Positions 39,194-48,310 of a stretch of 64,000 bases of DNA are shown here, piece after piece. Source of the stretch: Achromobacter sp. UMC46 (GTDB taxonomy: Bacteria; Pseudomonadota; Gammaproteobacteria; Burkholderiales; Burkholderiaceae_B); the NCBI RefSeq assembly GCF_014170335.1, contig NZ_LZZS01000033.1, positions 186,001 to 250,000 on the forward strand, given 5' to 3'. The first letter of the stretch is position 1; each line of letters starts with the position of its first letter. The position numbers and the translations under genes were made by a program. The notes beneath the pieces are model-generated. The model did not search any database and had not been told where the DNA came from. It was given only the letters and a program-made list of their open reading frames with translations.

Positions 39194-39215
39194 AACGCTC
39201 CTTCGGGGCGTTTTT
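39194..39215 (+). terminator. Terminator-like hairpin 2 in the greA leader
   Basis: AACGCTCC (39194-39201) pairs with GGGGCGTT (39205-39212), with one G-U pair, and runs into TTTTTCT. It ends only 23 nt before the greA start codon, an attenuator-like position. Confidence 0.7.
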
Positions 39216-39237
39216 CTACTTTTGTTTGGGAAACGAC

Positions 39238-39714
39238 ATGTCTGCCATTCCTTTGACCGTGCGCGGGGCCGAGCGCTTGCAAGAAGAGCTCCAGCGGCTG
39301 AAAACCGTGGAACGTCCTGCCGTGATTAACGCGATCGCCGAGGCGCGTGCGCAGGGTGATCTGTCGGAAAATGCCGAATACGATGCCGCTCGCGAGCGCC
39401 AAGGTTTCATCGAGGGTCGGATTGCCGAGCTCGAAGGCACGCTTTCCAACGCCCATCTGATCGATCCGTCTTCCCTGGAAGCCGAAGGCCGCGCCGTGTT
39501 CGGCGCCACCGTCGACATCGAGGACCTGGATTCGGGTGACCGCGTGACGTACCAAATCGTCGGCGACGTTGAAGCCGACATCAAGTCGAACCTGATTTCC
39601 GTGTCGAGCCCGGTGGCGCGCGCGCTGATCGGCAAGAGCGAAGGCGATGTCGTCGAGGTCAAGGCCCCGGCTGGCGTTCGCGAATATGAAGTTTTGGGCG
39701 TGCGTTACATCTAA
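39238..39714 (+). CDS. greA: Transcription elongation factor GreA
   Basis: 158-residue factor that enters the RNA polymerase secondary channel and stimulates cleavage of backtracked RNA. The start [20 protein letters not shown] begins the N-terminal coiled coil; the acidic tip residues are in [20 protein letters not shown] (Asp and Glu), and the C-terminal FKBP-like domain ends [18 protein letters not shown]. Length equals that of E. coli GreA. The ATG follows GGGAAACGAC, a weak ribosome site. It is convergent with yhbY, with a terminator in between. Confidence 0.97.
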   Translation: MSAIPLTVRGAERLQEELQRLKTVERPAVINAIAEARAQGDLSENAEYDAARERQGFIEGRIAELEGTLSNAHLIDPSSLEAEGRAVFGATVDIEDLDSGDRVTYQIVGDVEADIKSNLISVSSPVARALIGKSEGDVVEVKAPAGVREYEVLGVRYI

Positions 39715-39809
39715 CGCATCAACCCAAGCAGTCAGCTGTCAAAACACCATGGTCCGAACCCTGCGTTCGGCTGGATTCCGCGGTACATTCGCGGATCGCT
39801 ATGGTGGAC

Positions 39810-39833
39810 CGGGCGCATAAAGCGCCCGTTTTT
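39810..39833. terminator. Rho-independent terminator after greA
   Basis: CGGGCGC (39810-39816) pairs with GCGCCCG (39822-39828) over the loop ATAAA and is followed by five T. It sits between greA and the convergent yhbY gene and mainly serves greA. Confidence 0.85.
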
Positions 39834-39843
39834 GTGCCCGGCC

Positions 39844-40446
39844 TTACCTTTTCGACGTCTTGCGGCTGGTGCCGCTGCGTGCCCCGGCCCGAAGGCTGAG
39901 CGCGCTGCCGGCGCGGCGAGGAATGCCGTGGCCGCTGTCGGTGGCGCGTTTGCTGCTGGGACGCATGGGCTTGCCGTTCTTATTGAGCTGGTCCTGCGGC
40001 ACGAAGCGGGTTTTGGCCGGCTTGGGCTCTTCGGACTCGCTGCGGCGCGGACGCTTGCCCAGCGTCTTGCCTTCGGCGGCCAGCTTCTTGGGCGTGTACG
40101 GCTCGGAGGCGCGGCGCTTGGCGGGGGCTTCGGGCTCCCGGGCGGCCAGCGCGGCGGGCTTGACGTTGCCGGCCAGCGGGCGGAAAAGAATCAGGGTCTT
40201 GCCCAGGTGATGCACCGGGGCGCAAGACAGAGTGTCGCAAATCGTCGACAACATGGTGTCGCGGGCCTCGCGGTCGTCGCCACCGGCGCGTACCTTGATA
40301 AGTCCGTGCGAAGACAGTGCCAGGTCGATTTCCTTGAGCACGGCTTCGGTCAGGCCATTGTCGCCAATCAGGACGACGGGGCGCAGGGGGTGGGCGGCGG
40401 ACCGAAGGTCGCTGCGCTCACGAGAGGTAAGTTCTAATATAGGCAT
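39844..40446 (-). CDS. yhbY: YhbY-family RNA-binding protein with long basic tail
   Basis: 200 residues from the ATG at 40446 ([20 protein letters not shown]). Residues 1-95 form a CRM (CRS1-YhbY) domain: [36 protein letters not shown] and [12 protein letters not shown]. The family associates with pre-50S ribosomal particles. E. coli YhbY stops there (about 97 residues), whereas this protein continues with ~105 residues rich in Lys, Arg, Pro and Ser ([20 protein letters not shown], ending [13 protein letters not shown]) that look disordered. It is divergent from rlmE, with starts 18 nt apart, the conserved arrangement in proteobacteria. Confidence 0.93.
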   Translation of the reverse strand: MPILELTSRERSDLRSAAHPLRPVVLIGDNGLTEAVLKEIDLALSSHGLIKVRAGGDDREARDTMLSTICDTLSCAPVHHLGKTLILFRPLAGNVKPAALAAREPEAPAKRRASEPYTPKKLAAEGKTLGKRPRRSESEEPKPAKTRFVPQDQLNKNGKPMRPSSKRATDSGHGIPRRAGSALSLRAGARSGTSRKTSKR

Positions 40447-40464
40447 GCGTGGAATTGTACGGTA

Positions 40465-41097
40465 ATGGCCAAGAATAAATTCTCTAAAGACTGGATTCAC
40501 CAGCACATCAACGATCCCTATGTGAAGCTGGCGCAACAGAAGGGCTATCGGGCCCGCGGCGCTTTCAAGCTGATCGAGCTTCTGGACAACGAAAAGTTGC
40601 TCCGGCGGGGAGACCTGGTCGTCGATCTGGGCTCGTCGCCGGGCAGCTGGTCCCAAGTGGTGCGAGAGCGCCTGACGGGGCCGGGCGGCATCGTGGACGG
40701 ACGTATTATCGCGCTGGACATGCTTCCCATGGAGCCCATCGCGGGCGTGGAGTTCATCCAGGGCGACTTCCGTGAAGACGAAGTTCTGAAACAATTGGAA
40801 GACATGGTCGGATCTCATGCCGTGGACCTTGTTATTTCAGACATGGCCCCCAACTTGTCAGGCGTGGGGATTGCCGACGCCGCGCGCATCCAGCATGTGT
40901 GCGACCTGGCGATGGAATTTTCCCGCGCTCACCTCAAGCCCGACGGCGTGCTGATCGTCAAGGCTTTCCACGGCAGCGGTTTTTCGCAGATCGTGCAAAG
41001 CTTCAAGCAGCACTTCAAGCGGGTGGTCGAGCGCAAGCCGAAAGCGTCGCGGGCAAAATCGTCCGAAACCTTTCTGGTTGCCCGCGATCTGAAGTAA
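40465..41097 (+). CDS. rlmE: 23S rRNA (uridine-2'-O-)-methyltransferase RlmE (FtsJ)
   Basis: 210-residue SAM-dependent 2'-O-methyltransferase for U2552 of 23S rRNA, a late step in 50S assembly. Features: [20 protein letters not shown] with the first catalytic Lys, the SAM site [16 protein letters not shown], the catalytic Asp in [12 protein letters not shown], and Lys in [13 protein letters not shown], making the K-D-K-E set. The start ATG at 40465 has no strong Shine-Dalgarno and shares an 18-nt divergent gap with yhbY. ftsH follows 219 nt downstream with its own promoter-like elements. Confidence 0.96.
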   Translation: MAKNKFSKDWIHQHINDPYVKLAQQKGYRARGAFKLIELLDNEKLLRRGDLVVDLGSSPGSWSQVVRERLTGPGGIVDGRIIALDMLPMEPIAGVEFIQGDFREDEVLKQLEDMVGSHAVDLVISDMAPNLSGVGIADAARIQHVCDLAMEFSRAHLKPDGVLIVKAFHGSGFSQIVQSFKQHFKRVVERKPKASRAKSSETFLVARDLK

Positions 41098-41245
41098 CCC
41101 CGGGCCGGAGCCTGTTGCTCCGGAACCCCAAAAAAACGCTACCTGCTTGGCGAGACAACGACCAAAAAAATCACGAATCAGACGTAAATACACGGGCCCC
41201 AGGGATCCCAGGACGCAATCGGGTCCAACAGGGTAGAATGGGCTA

Positions 41246-41274
41246 TTGACATACTTGTGACTGTGCCATATGCG
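41246..41274 (+). promoter_or_regulatory. Candidate sigma70 promoter of ftsH
   Basis: TTGACA (41246-41251), a 17-nt spacer and TATGCG (41269-41274), about 42 nt before the ftsH start codon. Confidence 0.5.
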
Positions 41275-41316
41275 GGTGCGCGGTCGCCGGTCGGAATCGA
41301 AAGCAGGAGATCGACC

Positions 41317-43206
41317 TTGAATAATTCATTTTCGAAAGTCGCTGTCTGGATGGTGATAGCCCTTGTGCTATTTACCGTCTTCAAACAGTTCGACGGACGC
41401 GCTCAGACCCAGGACGGCGTGACTTACACGCAGTTCATGGACGACGCCAAGGCGGGACGTATCCGCAAGGTCGACGTTCAGGGCGACGTGCTGTACGTCA
41501 CCCCGGACGCGGGCCGCGCCTACACGCTGACGTCGCCGGGCGACCTCTGGATGGTCTCCGACCTGCTGAAGTACGGCGTGCAAGTGTCGGGCAAGCCGCG
41601 CGAAGAGCAATCGCTGCTGATGAGCATCTTCGTGTCGTGGTTCCCCATGCTGCTGCTGATCGGCGTCTGGGTGTTCTTCATGCGACAGATGCAAGGCGGG
41701 GGCAAAGGCGGCGCGTTCAGCTTCGGCAAATCGCGCGCTCGCATGCTCGACGAAAACACCAACCAGATCACGTTCGCGGACGTCGCCGGCTGCGATGAAG
41801 CCAAGGAAGACGTCCAGGAACTGGTCGATTTCCTGCGCGACCCCAGCAAGTTCCAGAAGCTGGGCGGCCGTATCCCGCGCGGCGTGCTGATGGTGGGTTC
41901 GCCCGGTACCGGCAAGACGCTGCTGGCCAAGGCCATCGCCGGCGAAGCCAAGGTTCCGTTCTTCAGCATCTCGGGTTCGGATTTCGTTGAAATGTTCGTC
42001 GGCGTGGGCGCTGCCCGCGTGCGCGACATGTTCGAAAACGCCAAGAAGCACGCTCCCTGCATCATCTTCATCGACGAAATCGATGCGGTGGGCCGTCAGC
42101 GCGGCGCCGGCCTGGGTGGCGGCAACGACGAACGCGAACAGACACTGAACCAGATGCTGGTGGAAATGGACGGTTTCGAATCCGGCCAGGGCGTCATCGT
42201 GATCGCCGCCACCAACCGTCCCGACGTGCTGGACCCGGCGTTGCTGCGTCCCGGCCGTTTCGACCGCCAAGTGGTCGTGCCGCTGCCCGATATCCGTGGC
42301 CGCGAGCAGATCCTGAAGGTCCACATGCGCAAGGTCCCGCTGTCGCCTAACGTCGACGCGACCATCCTGGCGCGCGGCTGCCCCGGTTTCTCGGGTGCCG
42401 ACCTGGCCAACCTGGTCAACGAAGCCGCCTTGTTCGCCGCGCGCCGCAACGGCCGCACGGTGGATATGTCCGACTTCGAAAAGGCCAAGGACAAGATCAT
42501 CATGGGCGCCGAGCGCCGCTCCATCGTCATGCCCGAAGAGGAACGCAAGAACACCGCGTACCACGAATCCGGCCATGCGATCGTTGCGCGCCTGCTGCCC
42601 AAGACCGACCCGGTCCACAAGGTCACCATCATCCCGCGCGGCCGTGCGCTGGGCGTGACGATGCAGTTGCCTGAAACCGACCGCTACAGCATGGACAAGG
42701 GCCGCTTGCTGTCCACCATCGCCGTGCTGTTCGGTGGCCGCATCGCTGAAGAACTCTTCATGGACCAGATGACGACGGGCGCCTCGAACGACTTCGAACG
42801 CGCCACCGCCATCGCTCGCGACATCGTCACGCGCTACGGCATGACCGACGAACTGGGCCCCATGGTCTACGCCGAGAACGAAGGCGAAGTGTTCCTGGGC
42901 CGCAGCGTCACCAAGACGACGCACATGTCCGAAGCCACCATGCAGAAGGTGGATACCGAGATCCGCCGCATCATCGACGAGCAGTACGGTGTTGCGCGCA
43001 AGATCCTGGAAGAAAACCGCGACAAGGTCGAAGTGATGACGTCGGCGCTGCTGGAATGGGAAACCATCGACGCGGACCAGATCAACGACATCATCGAAGG
43101 TCGTCCGCCGCGTCCTCCGAAGACGCCGCAAGGCCCGTCGGATTCGGCTGACACGCCGCCGACCACCGGCCTGGCGGCTGGCGGTAGCACGGCGGCAGCT
43201 GTCTGA
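41317..43206 (+). CDS. ftsH: ATP-dependent zinc metalloprotease FtsH
   Basis: 629-residue membrane-anchored AAA+ protease. The start is a TTG at 41317 with AGGAGA 6-11 nt ahead, giving (M)[20 protein letters not shown] as in other betaproteobacteria; an upstream frame from 41257 has no ribosome site. Two membrane helices (about 7-23 and 103-123) flank a periplasmic domain. Walker A is [10 protein letters not shown] (Lys200), Walker [11 protein letters not shown], second region of homology [20 protein letters not shown], and the zinc site HESGH at residues 416-420. The C-terminal tail is Pro/Ala/Gly-rich. It degrades misfolded membrane proteins and regulators such as LpxC or sigma32 in relatives. 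folP follows 18 nt after the stop. Confidence 0.98.
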   Translation: MNNSFSKVAVWMVIALVLFTVFKQFDGRAQTQDGVTYTQFMDDAKAGRIRKVDVQGDVLYVTPDAGRAYTLTSPGDLWMVSDLLKYGVQVSGKPREEQSLLMSIFVSWFPMLLLIGVWVFFMRQMQGGGKGGAFSFGKSRARMLDENTNQITFADVAGCDEAKEDVQELVDFLRDPSKFQKLGGRIPRGVLMVGSPGTGKTLLAKAIAGEAKVPFFSISGSDFVEMFVGVGAARVRDMFENAKKHAPCIIFIDEIDAVGRQRGAGLGGGNDEREQTLNQMLVEMDGFESGQGVIVIAATNRPDVLDPALLRPGRFDRQVVVPLPDIRGREQILKVHMRKVPLSPNVDATILARGCPGFSGADLANLVNEAALFAARRNGRTVDMSDFEKAKDKIIMGAERRSIVMPEEERKNTAYHESGHAIVARLLPKTDPVHKVTIIPRGRALGVTMQLPETDRYSMDKGRLLSTIAVLFGGRIAEELFMDQMTTGASNDFERATAIARDIVTRYGMTDELGPMVYAENEGEVFLGRSVTKTTHMSEATMQKVDTEIRRIIDEQYGVARKILEENRDKVEVMTSALLEWETIDADQINDIIEGRPPRPPKTPQGPSDSADTPPTTGLAAGGSTAAAV

Positions 43207-43224
43207 GGTTTTTTGTCCTGAGTT

Positions 43225-44070
43225 ATGGCAAATAACTTTCTTTGCGGGCGCTTCGAGTTTGATCTCGAGCGCCCGCTTGTCATGGGTATCGTCAATGTCA
43301 CGCCGGATTCCTTTTCCGACGGCGGCCAGCACGACGATACGGATTCCGCGGTGGCGCATGCGCGCCAACTGATCGAAGAGGGCGCGCAGATCCTGGATCT
43401 GGGCGGCGAGTCCACACGCCCCGGTGCGGACCCGGTTTCGGTGGCGGACGAATTGGACCGGCTGCTGCCGGTGATCGAAGCGCTGCGCGACTGCGGCGTG
43501 CCCCTGTCCATCGATACCTTCAAGCCGGAAGTCATGCGCGCCACGCTCGATGCGGGCGCCGACATGATCAACGACATCTACGGATTCAGGCAGCCGGGCG
43601 CCGTCGAGGCCGTGTCGCAATCGCGCTGCGGGCTATGCGTGATGCACATGAAAGGCGAGCCCCGCACGATGCAGGCCAGCCCGCCCGAATACACCGACCT
43701 GATCGGAGAGATCGGGCTGTTCCTGGGCGCGCGCGCGCAAAAGCTGCGCGCGGCCTGGATCGATCCCCGCCGTATCGTGCTGGACCCGGGCTTCGGCTTC
43801 GGCAAGACGGCGGACCAGAATTTTCAGTTATTGCGCCGGCTGTCCAGCCTGCGCAGCACGGGTTATCCATTGCTGATCGGCCTGTCGCGCAAGAACATGA
43901 TCGGCCAGGCCACCGGCCGGCCTGTCGGCGACAGGTTGTCCGGCAGCATTGCCGCTGCCCTTGCCTGTGTATCCCGGGGGGCTTCCATCGTGCGCGTGCA
44001 CGATGTCGCCGCTACCGTGGATGCCCTCAAGGTATGGCACGCGGCCGAACAAGGAGCAATCAGTTCATGA
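43225..44070 (+). CDS. folP: Dihydropteroate synthase
   Basis: 281-residue folate-pathway enzyme that joins p-aminobenzoate to the pterin diphosphate; the target of sulfonamides. Signatures are [49 protein letters not shown] and the [16 protein letters not shown] / [11 protein letters not shown] region. It is a single-domain chromosomal DHPS. The stop overlaps the glmM start (ATGA), so the two are translationally coupled. Confidence 0.97.
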   Translation: MANNFLCGRFEFDLERPLVMGIVNVTPDSFSDGGQHDDTDSAVAHARQLIEEGAQILDLGGESTRPGADPVSVADELDRLLPVIEALRDCGVPLSIDTFKPEVMRATLDAGADMINDIYGFRQPGAVEAVSQSRCGLCVMHMKGEPRTMQASPPEYTDLIGEIGLFLGARAQKLRAAWIDPRRIVLDPGFGFGKTADQNFQLLRRLSSLRSTGYPLLIGLSRKNMIGQATGRPVGDRLSGSIAAALACVSRGASIVRVHDVAATVDALKVWHAAEQGAISS

Positions 44071-45410
44071 TTCGACGCAAGTATTTTGGTACCGATGGCG
44101 TGCGCGGCGAAGTCGGCGGTCCGGTGATCAACGCCGAATTCGCCCTGCGCCTGGGCTATGCGGCTGGCCGTGTGCTGGCTCGCGAACACGCGGTGCGCGG
44201 CGGCAGCCGCCCGCAGGTCGTGATTGGCAAGGACACCCGCATTTCGGGCTACATGCTGGAATCCGCCCTGGAAGCCGGTTTGTCGGCCGCGGGCATCGAT
44301 GTGCTGCTGGCCGGCCCCATCCCGACGCCGGCCGTGGCCTACCTGACCCGGGCATTGCGCCTGGTGGCGGGCATCGTCATCAGCGCCTCGCATAATCCGT
44401 ACCAAGACAACGGCATCAAGTTCTTCTCGGCGCAAGGCATGAAGCTGCCCGATGAGATCGAGTCCGATATCGAAGCCGCCCTGGATGAACCGCTGGGCTG
44501 CGTCGCATCCGAAGGCCTGGGCCGCGCGCGCCGCATGTCTGATGCGCAGGGCCGGTACATCGAATTCTGCAAGAGCACGTTCCCCAACGACCTTGACCTG
44601 AACGGCATGACGATCGTGGTGGACGCCGCGCACGGCGCCGCCTACAACATCGCGCCGCACGTGTTCCGCGAATTGGGCGCCGAGGTGCATGCCATCGGCG
44701 TCCATCCGGACGGCTTCAACATCAACAAGGGCGTGGGCGCCTTGCACCCCGAGATGCTGGTCAAGGAAGTGCGCGCCCGCGGCGCGCAGTTGGGCATCGC
44801 GCTGGATGGCGACGCCGACCGCTTGCAGGTGGTGGATAGCGAAGGCCGCATCTACAACGGCGACGAACTGCTGTATGCCATCGTCCGCGAACGCATGCAG
44901 CGCAACAAGGTGGACGGCGTGGTCGGCACGCTGATGACCAACTTCGGCTTCGAACGCGAAATGGAACGCCTGGGCGTGGGCTTCGAGCGCGCCAACGTGG
45001 GCGACCGCTACGTGCTGGAGCAGATGCAGTCGCGCGGCTGGCTGTACGGCGGCGAAAGCTCCGGCCACCTGCTGTGCCTGGATTGCCATTCCACCGGCGA
45101 CGGCATCATCGCCGCCCTGCAGGTATTGACGGCGCTGCGCCGCAACAACGTGTCGATGGCGGCATGGGTGGGCGATCTGCGCATGTATCCGCAGAAGATG
45201 ATCAATGTGCCGTTGGCCCCGGGCCAGGACTGGAAGACCCATGCCGGCCTGACCGCCGCGCGCAAGGCCGTCGAAGCCGAGCTGAACGGCCGGGGCCGTA
45301 TTCTGATCCGCGCGTCGGGCACTGAACCTAAGCTTCGGCTGATGGTCGAAGCCGAAGATGAGTCCCTTGCCGTCTCTTGCGCCGAGAAGCTTGCCGCCAG
45401 CCTCCTGTAG
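44067..45410 (+). CDS. glmM: Phosphoglucosamine mutase
   Basis: 447-residue alpha-D-phosphohexomutase that converts glucosamine-6-phosphate to glucosamine-1-phosphate for UDP-GlcNAc, hence peptidoglycan and LPS. Start [20 protein letters not shown]. The phosphorylated Ser is Ser108 in [17 protein letters not shown]; the metal loop is [12 protein letters not shown]; the sugar loop is [12 protein letters not shown]; and the phosphate-binding loop [14 protein letters not shown] is near the C-terminus. Overlaps folP by 4 nt. A terminator follows. Confidence 0.98.
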   Translation: MIRRKYFGTDGVRGEVGGPVINAEFALRLGYAAGRVLAREHAVRGGSRPQVVIGKDTRISGYMLESALEAGLSAAGIDVLLAGPIPTPAVAYLTRALRLVAGIVISASHNPYQDNGIKFFSAQGMKLPDEIESDIEAALDEPLGCVASEGLGRARRMSDAQGRYIEFCKSTFPNDLDLNGMTIVVDAAHGAAYNIAPHVFRELGAEVHAIGVHPDGFNINKGVGALHPEMLVKEVRARGAQLGIALDGDADRLQVVDSEGRIYNGDELLYAIVRERMQRNKVDGVVGTLMTNFGFEREMERLGVGFERANVGDRYVLEQMQSRGWLYGGESSGHLLCLDCHSTGDGIIAALQVLTALRRNNVSMAAWVGDLRMYPQKMINVPLAPGQDWKTHAGLTAARKAVEAELNGRGRILIRASGTEPKLRLMVEAEDESLAVSCAEKLAASLL

Positions 45411-45432
45411 GCGCGGCGAGCCGAGTGTGATG

Positions 45433-45465
45433 AAAGCCACCCACCGTCAGCGGGGGTGGCTTTTC
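45433..45465 (+). terminator. Rho-independent terminator after glmM
   Basis: AAAGCCACCC (45433-45442) pairs with GGGTGGCTTT (45454-45463), 22 nt after the glmM stop, with the T-run beginning in the stem. Confidence 0.85.
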
Positions 45466-45490
45466 TACATTCGGGGTCCGTATTCAATTG

Positions 45491-45546
45491 TGAAGTTTTG
45501 TCTAGATTTGCCTAAATTTGACCTATCTCCCCCGATCTAAACTTCA
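45491..45546. promoter_or_regulatory. Phased decamers within an inverted repeat, upstream of olsB
   Basis: TTTGTCTAGA, TTTGCCTAAA and TTTGACCTAT follow each other exactly at 10-bp steps (45497-45526). They lie between TGAAGTTT (45491-45498) and its inverted partner AAACTTCA (45539-45546), about 80-130 nt before the olsB start, in an AT-rich island. A TTGACA is found at 45574-45579. The layout suggests cooperative binding of a regulator on one DNA face, but no known consensus is matched with confidence. Confidence 0.5.
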
Positions 45547-45623
45547 TAGTCACGTAACATATTGGTCAAGTCTTTGACATACAGGGCGTCCAAACTGACC
45601 GGACTCTCTAGGAGCTTCGCGCA

Positions 45624-46430
45624 ATGCTGGAACTAGCACGCATCAACCCTACCCGTAATCCCGCCGAACCGTTCACGGGCGCCGCCCCGAAGGTGCTGGC
45701 GGTCGGACTGGCGCGCACGGCTGAAGAAATCGAGCAGATTCAGCGTCTGCGCTACGACGTCTTCACTGAGGATATGGGGGTCGTGTTTCCTGACGCCCAA
45801 GACGGCATCGAACATGATCGTTTCGATCCCTTCTGCGAACACCTGATGGTCCGCGAAATGGATACGGGCCGCATCGTCGGCACGTACCGGATCCTGACGC
45901 CCGAAAAGGCGCGGGAGGCGGGCGGTTACTACTCGCAATCCGAATTCGATCTATCCGGCCTGGGCGCGATCCGCGATAACCTGGTCGAAGTCGGCCGCTC
46001 TTGCACGCATGCCGACTACCGCAACGGCGCGGTCATCATGCTGCTGTGGTCCGGCCTGGCCGAGTACCTGCGCCGCGGCGGTTACGAATACGTGCTGGGC
46101 TGCGCAAGCGTCAGCCTGCGCGACGACGGCGTCACCGCGGCGGAAGTCTGGCGCACGATTTCCAAGCACCTGCCGCTGGAAAGCGAGCCCCGCGTGGTGC
46201 CGCTGCACCGGTATCCGGTGGAAAAGCTGAACAGCACGCTGCCGGCCCGCGTGCCGCCGCTGATCAAGGGCTACCTGAAGCTGGGCGCCAAGGTGTGCGG
46301 TGAACCCGCCTGGGACCCGGATTTCAATGCCGCGGACTTCCCGGTGCTGCTGAAAATGGACCGCATGGACGAGCGCTACCGCCGTCACTTCGGTCTGGAT
46401 CAACCTGCGGCCATCAACGGCCAGCGCTGA
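45624..46430 (+). CDS. olsB: L-ornithine N-alpha-acyltransferase (OlsB-like)
   Basis: 268-residue GNAT-fold acyltransferase of the OlsB/hemolysin-like family: VGLARTAEEIEQIQRLRYDV at the N-terminus, MDTGRIVGTYRILTPEKARE, LVEVGRSCTHADYRNGAVIM and a C-terminal PPLIKGYLKLGAKVCGEPAW. OlsB moves a 3-hydroxyacyl chain from acyl carrier protein to ornithine, giving lyso-ornithine lipid; OlsA then adds the second chain. Ornithine lipids replace phospholipids under phosphate shortage in several bacteria, which fits the location next to ppx, ppk and pst. AGGAG lies 9 nt before the ATG. No olsA is in the window. An autoinducer-synthase-like GNAT is the alternative, but overall length and motifs favour OlsB. 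Confidence 0.88.
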   Translation: MLELARINPTRNPAEPFTGAAPKVLAVGLARTAEEIEQIQRLRYDVFTEDMGVVFPDAQDGIEHDRFDPFCEHLMVREMDTGRIVGTYRILTPEKAREAGGYYSQSEFDLSGLGAIRDNLVEVGRSCTHADYRNGAVIMLLWSGLAEYLRRGGYEYVLGCASVSLRDDGVTAAEVWRTISKHLPLESEPRVVPLHRYPVEKLNSTLPARVPPLIKGYLKLGAKVCGEPAWDPDFNAADFPVLLKMDRMDERYRRHFGLDQPAAINGQR

Positions 46431-46435
46431 TCATC

Positions 46436-46546
46436 ATGCGCCGCCTGATCCGCCGGATGAAGATCAGATTGATACGGCGGGCCACGCGGCCCTTGCGCAT
46501 GGAGCTCAAGCAGCTTCACCGCGAGACGGACCTGTCGCCGTTCTAA
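46436..46546 (+). CDS. Possible 36-residue arginine-rich peptide
   Basis: An ATG 5 nt after the olsB stop opens a 36-codon frame starting MRRLIRRMKIRLIRRATRPL and ending HRETDLSPF. The first 20 residues are alternating basic and hydrophobic, so an amphipathic cationic helix is likely. It ends 6 nt before a terminator, so it lies within the olsB transcript. No ribosome site other than the olsB end is visible and no family is recognised; it may be chance. Confidence 0.35.
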   Translation: MRRLIRRMKIRLIRRATRPLRMELKQLHRETDLSPF

Positions 46547-46552
46547 AGAAAA

Positions 46553-46584
46553 AACGGGCGATGGCTGTGCAGCCATCGCCCGTT
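46553..46584. terminator. Bidirectional terminator between olsB and ppx
   Basis: AACGGGCGATGGCT (46553-46566) pairs perfectly with AGCCATCGCCCGTT (46571-46584) over the loop GTGC. A-rich sequence on the left and T-rich on the right allow it to serve both olsB (+) and ppx (-). Confidence 0.85.
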
Positions 46585-46615
46585 GTCTTGTTCGCGCCCA
46601 TTCAGCGCGCGGATG

Positions 46616-48103
46616 TCAGAATTCCAGCAATTCGAACGAAAACCCCACCTTGTTCCATTCCGCTTCTTCCGCGCGCAGCGTGAAGTCGCTCAAGGGGTGC
46701 TGGGCCAGCCATTCGCGGTTGACGCGCACGACGATGGAGTTGTCGCGGACCGAGGCCGTCAGCGGCAGCGGTTCGATCTCGCCGCGGCGGCGGAACAGCA
46801 GGACGGCCAGGCGCAGGCTAAGGATGGCCTTCCATTGCGGACGCGTGCGGATCAGCGGTTCCAGCTTGGTCAGCTTGCCTTGATGGCCCAGTGCCAGCAG
46901 TGCCAGCAATTGCTGGTCGGCGCGAGAGAAGCCCGGCATGTCGGCGTTTTCCAGCACGTAGGCGGTGTGCTTGTGATACGCGTTGTGCGCGATGGACAGG
47001 CCCACTTCGTGCAAGTCGGCCGCCCAACCCAGCGCCGGGCGCAGTTCGGCCCGTTCCTGGCCTTCGGGGAACATGGCGTCGAACAGTGTCAGCGCGGCGT
47101 GGCGCACGCGGCGGGCCTGGTTCAGGTCCACGTGGTAGCGCTTCATGAACTGGCGCACCGATTCATCGCGCTTGTCGTGTTCATCGTCGCGGCCCAGCAG
47201 GTCGTACAGCACGCCCAGGCGCAGCGCGCCGTCGCCGGTATGCATGACCTCGATGCCCAGTTCATCGAACAGCGCGCTCATGATGGCCAGGCCGCCGGGC
47301 AGCACGTCCGAACGCTCGATCTTGATGCCGGGCAGTTCGGACGGGATGACCCGGCCGGAACGCACGATGCGGTCTTTCAGCTTGGCCAGGCCCGTGCGGG
47401 TGATGCCGCGGTCGGAGAAGCCGCCTTCCGTCAGGATCGCGAAGAGCGCCTTGGCGGTACCGGAGGAGCCATAGGCCTCTTTCCAGCCCATCTTGCGGTA
47501 CTGCTTGGCGATGACTTCGATTTCGCGACGGGCAGCCAGTTCGGCCTGCTTCATCTGGTGGGCGTCCACCACGCCGTCCGAGAAGAACTGGCGGCTGTAG
47601 CTGACGCAACCCATGTACAGCGACGACATCAGGCCGGGTTCGTGGCCTTTGCCGATGATGACTTCGGTGGAGCCGCCGCCGATGTCGATGACCAGCCGCT
47701 TGTTGGGCGACGGCGGCAGGGTGTGGACCACGCCCGAGAAGATCAGGCGGGCCTCTTCGCGGCCGGCGATGACTTCGATGGGAAAGCCCAACGCGGCTTC
47801 GGCGCGGGGCAGGAAGTCCCGCGTGTTGCGGGCGACTCGGAAGGTATTGGTCGCGACCGCGCGGACGCGGTTGGGATGGAAGCTGCGCAGGCGGTCGCCA
47901 AAGCGTTCCAGGACGGCGATGGCGCGCTCGATGGCGTCGTCGCCAAGACGCTTTTCGGCGTCCAGGCCGGCGGCAAGCCGGACGGTTTCCTTGAGGCGAT
48001 CGATCTGATAGATCTGGGGCGTACCGTCCTGTTGAACGATGCGTCCGATGGAGAGGCGGAAGCTGTTGGACCCGAGGTCCACCGCGGCCAGAAGTTGATC
48101 CAT
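46616..48103 (-). CDS. ppx: Exopolyphosphatase (Ppx/GppA family)
   Basis: 495-residue ASKHA-fold phosphatase. The phosphate-1 motif is LAAVDLGSNSFRLSIGRI at the N-terminus and the phosphate-2 motif is VIDIGGGSTEVIIGKG near residue 145. The C-terminal half has the HD-type helical domain (DLHEVGLSIAHNAYHKHTAY). It would shorten polyphosphate from the end, releasing phosphate; GppA activity on pppGpp is possible for this family. It is divergent from ppk (207-nt gap), the classical pairing of polyphosphate synthesis and breakdown. Confidence 0.94.
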   Translation of the reverse strand: MDQLLAAVDLGSNSFRLSIGRIVQQDGTPQIYQIDRLKETVRLAAGLDAEKRLGDDAIERAIAVLERFGDRLRSFHPNRVRAVATNTFRVARNTRDFLPRAEAALGFPIEVIAGREEARLIFSGVVHTLPPSPNKRLVIDIGGGSTEVIIGKGHEPGLMSSLYMGCVSYSRQFFSDGVVDAHQMKQAELAARREIEVIAKQYRKMGWKEAYGSSGTAKALFAILTEGGFSDRGITRTGLAKLKDRIVRSGRVIPSELPGIKIERSDVLPGGLAIMSALFDELGIEVMHTGDGALRLGVLYDLLGRDDEHDKRDESVRQFMKRYHVDLNQARRVRHAALTLFDAMFPEGQERAELRPALGWAADLHEVGLSIAHNAYHKHTAYVLENADMPGFSRADQQLLALLALGHQGKLTKLEPLIRTRPQWKAILSLRLAVLLFRRRGEIEPLPLTASVRDNSIVVRVNREWLAQHPLSDFTLRAEEAEWNKVGFSFELLEF

Positions 48104-48258
48104 GCGGCTCGTAATATTGGCTTTGAGGTGGCCTGATTATAGAGACCCCATATGACAATGCCCTGAGGTACGGGTTTTCGCTTATGGAACAGGGGCTTGA
48201 GAGAAAACGGGCGCGCGCTATATGTCCCGATTTTGGCGTACGCTACGGATTTGGCGCG

Positions 48259-48292
48259 GTGTCATAGAACCGTCACTTATTTGCAGTAAAAC
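48259..48292 (+). promoter_or_regulatory. Pho-box-like direct repeat and -10 upstream of ppk
   Basis: GTGTCAT-AGAA-CCGTCAC (48259-48276) matches the PhoB pattern of two 7-mers CTGTCAT separated by 4 nt, with a few mismatches. TAAAAC lies exactly 10 nt after it (48287-48292), as in PhoB-dependent promoters where the box replaces the -35. The ppk start is at 48311. Confidence 0.6.
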
Positions 48293-48310
48293 TCCACGCT
48301 CCCTCTACGT

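Larger units (their letters stand above)
38592..39237. other. Gene-free 646-bp region: MCP upstream sequence and greA leader
   Basis: No convincing gene is seen. A perfect 10-bp hairpin AACGCGGCAG/CTGCCGCGTT lies at 38731-38753. The part from about 38775 to 38930 is AT-rich compared with the rest of the window and probably holds promoters for the chemoreceptor (leftward) and greA (rightward). Two terminator-like hairpins follow at 39086 and 39194. A spurious open frame through this region ends in greA. Confidence 0.6.

Noticed and set aside
38929..39237. N-terminal extension of GreA by about 100 residues
   Set aside because: GreA starts canonically at 39238 and the upstream part runs through two terminator-like hairpins.
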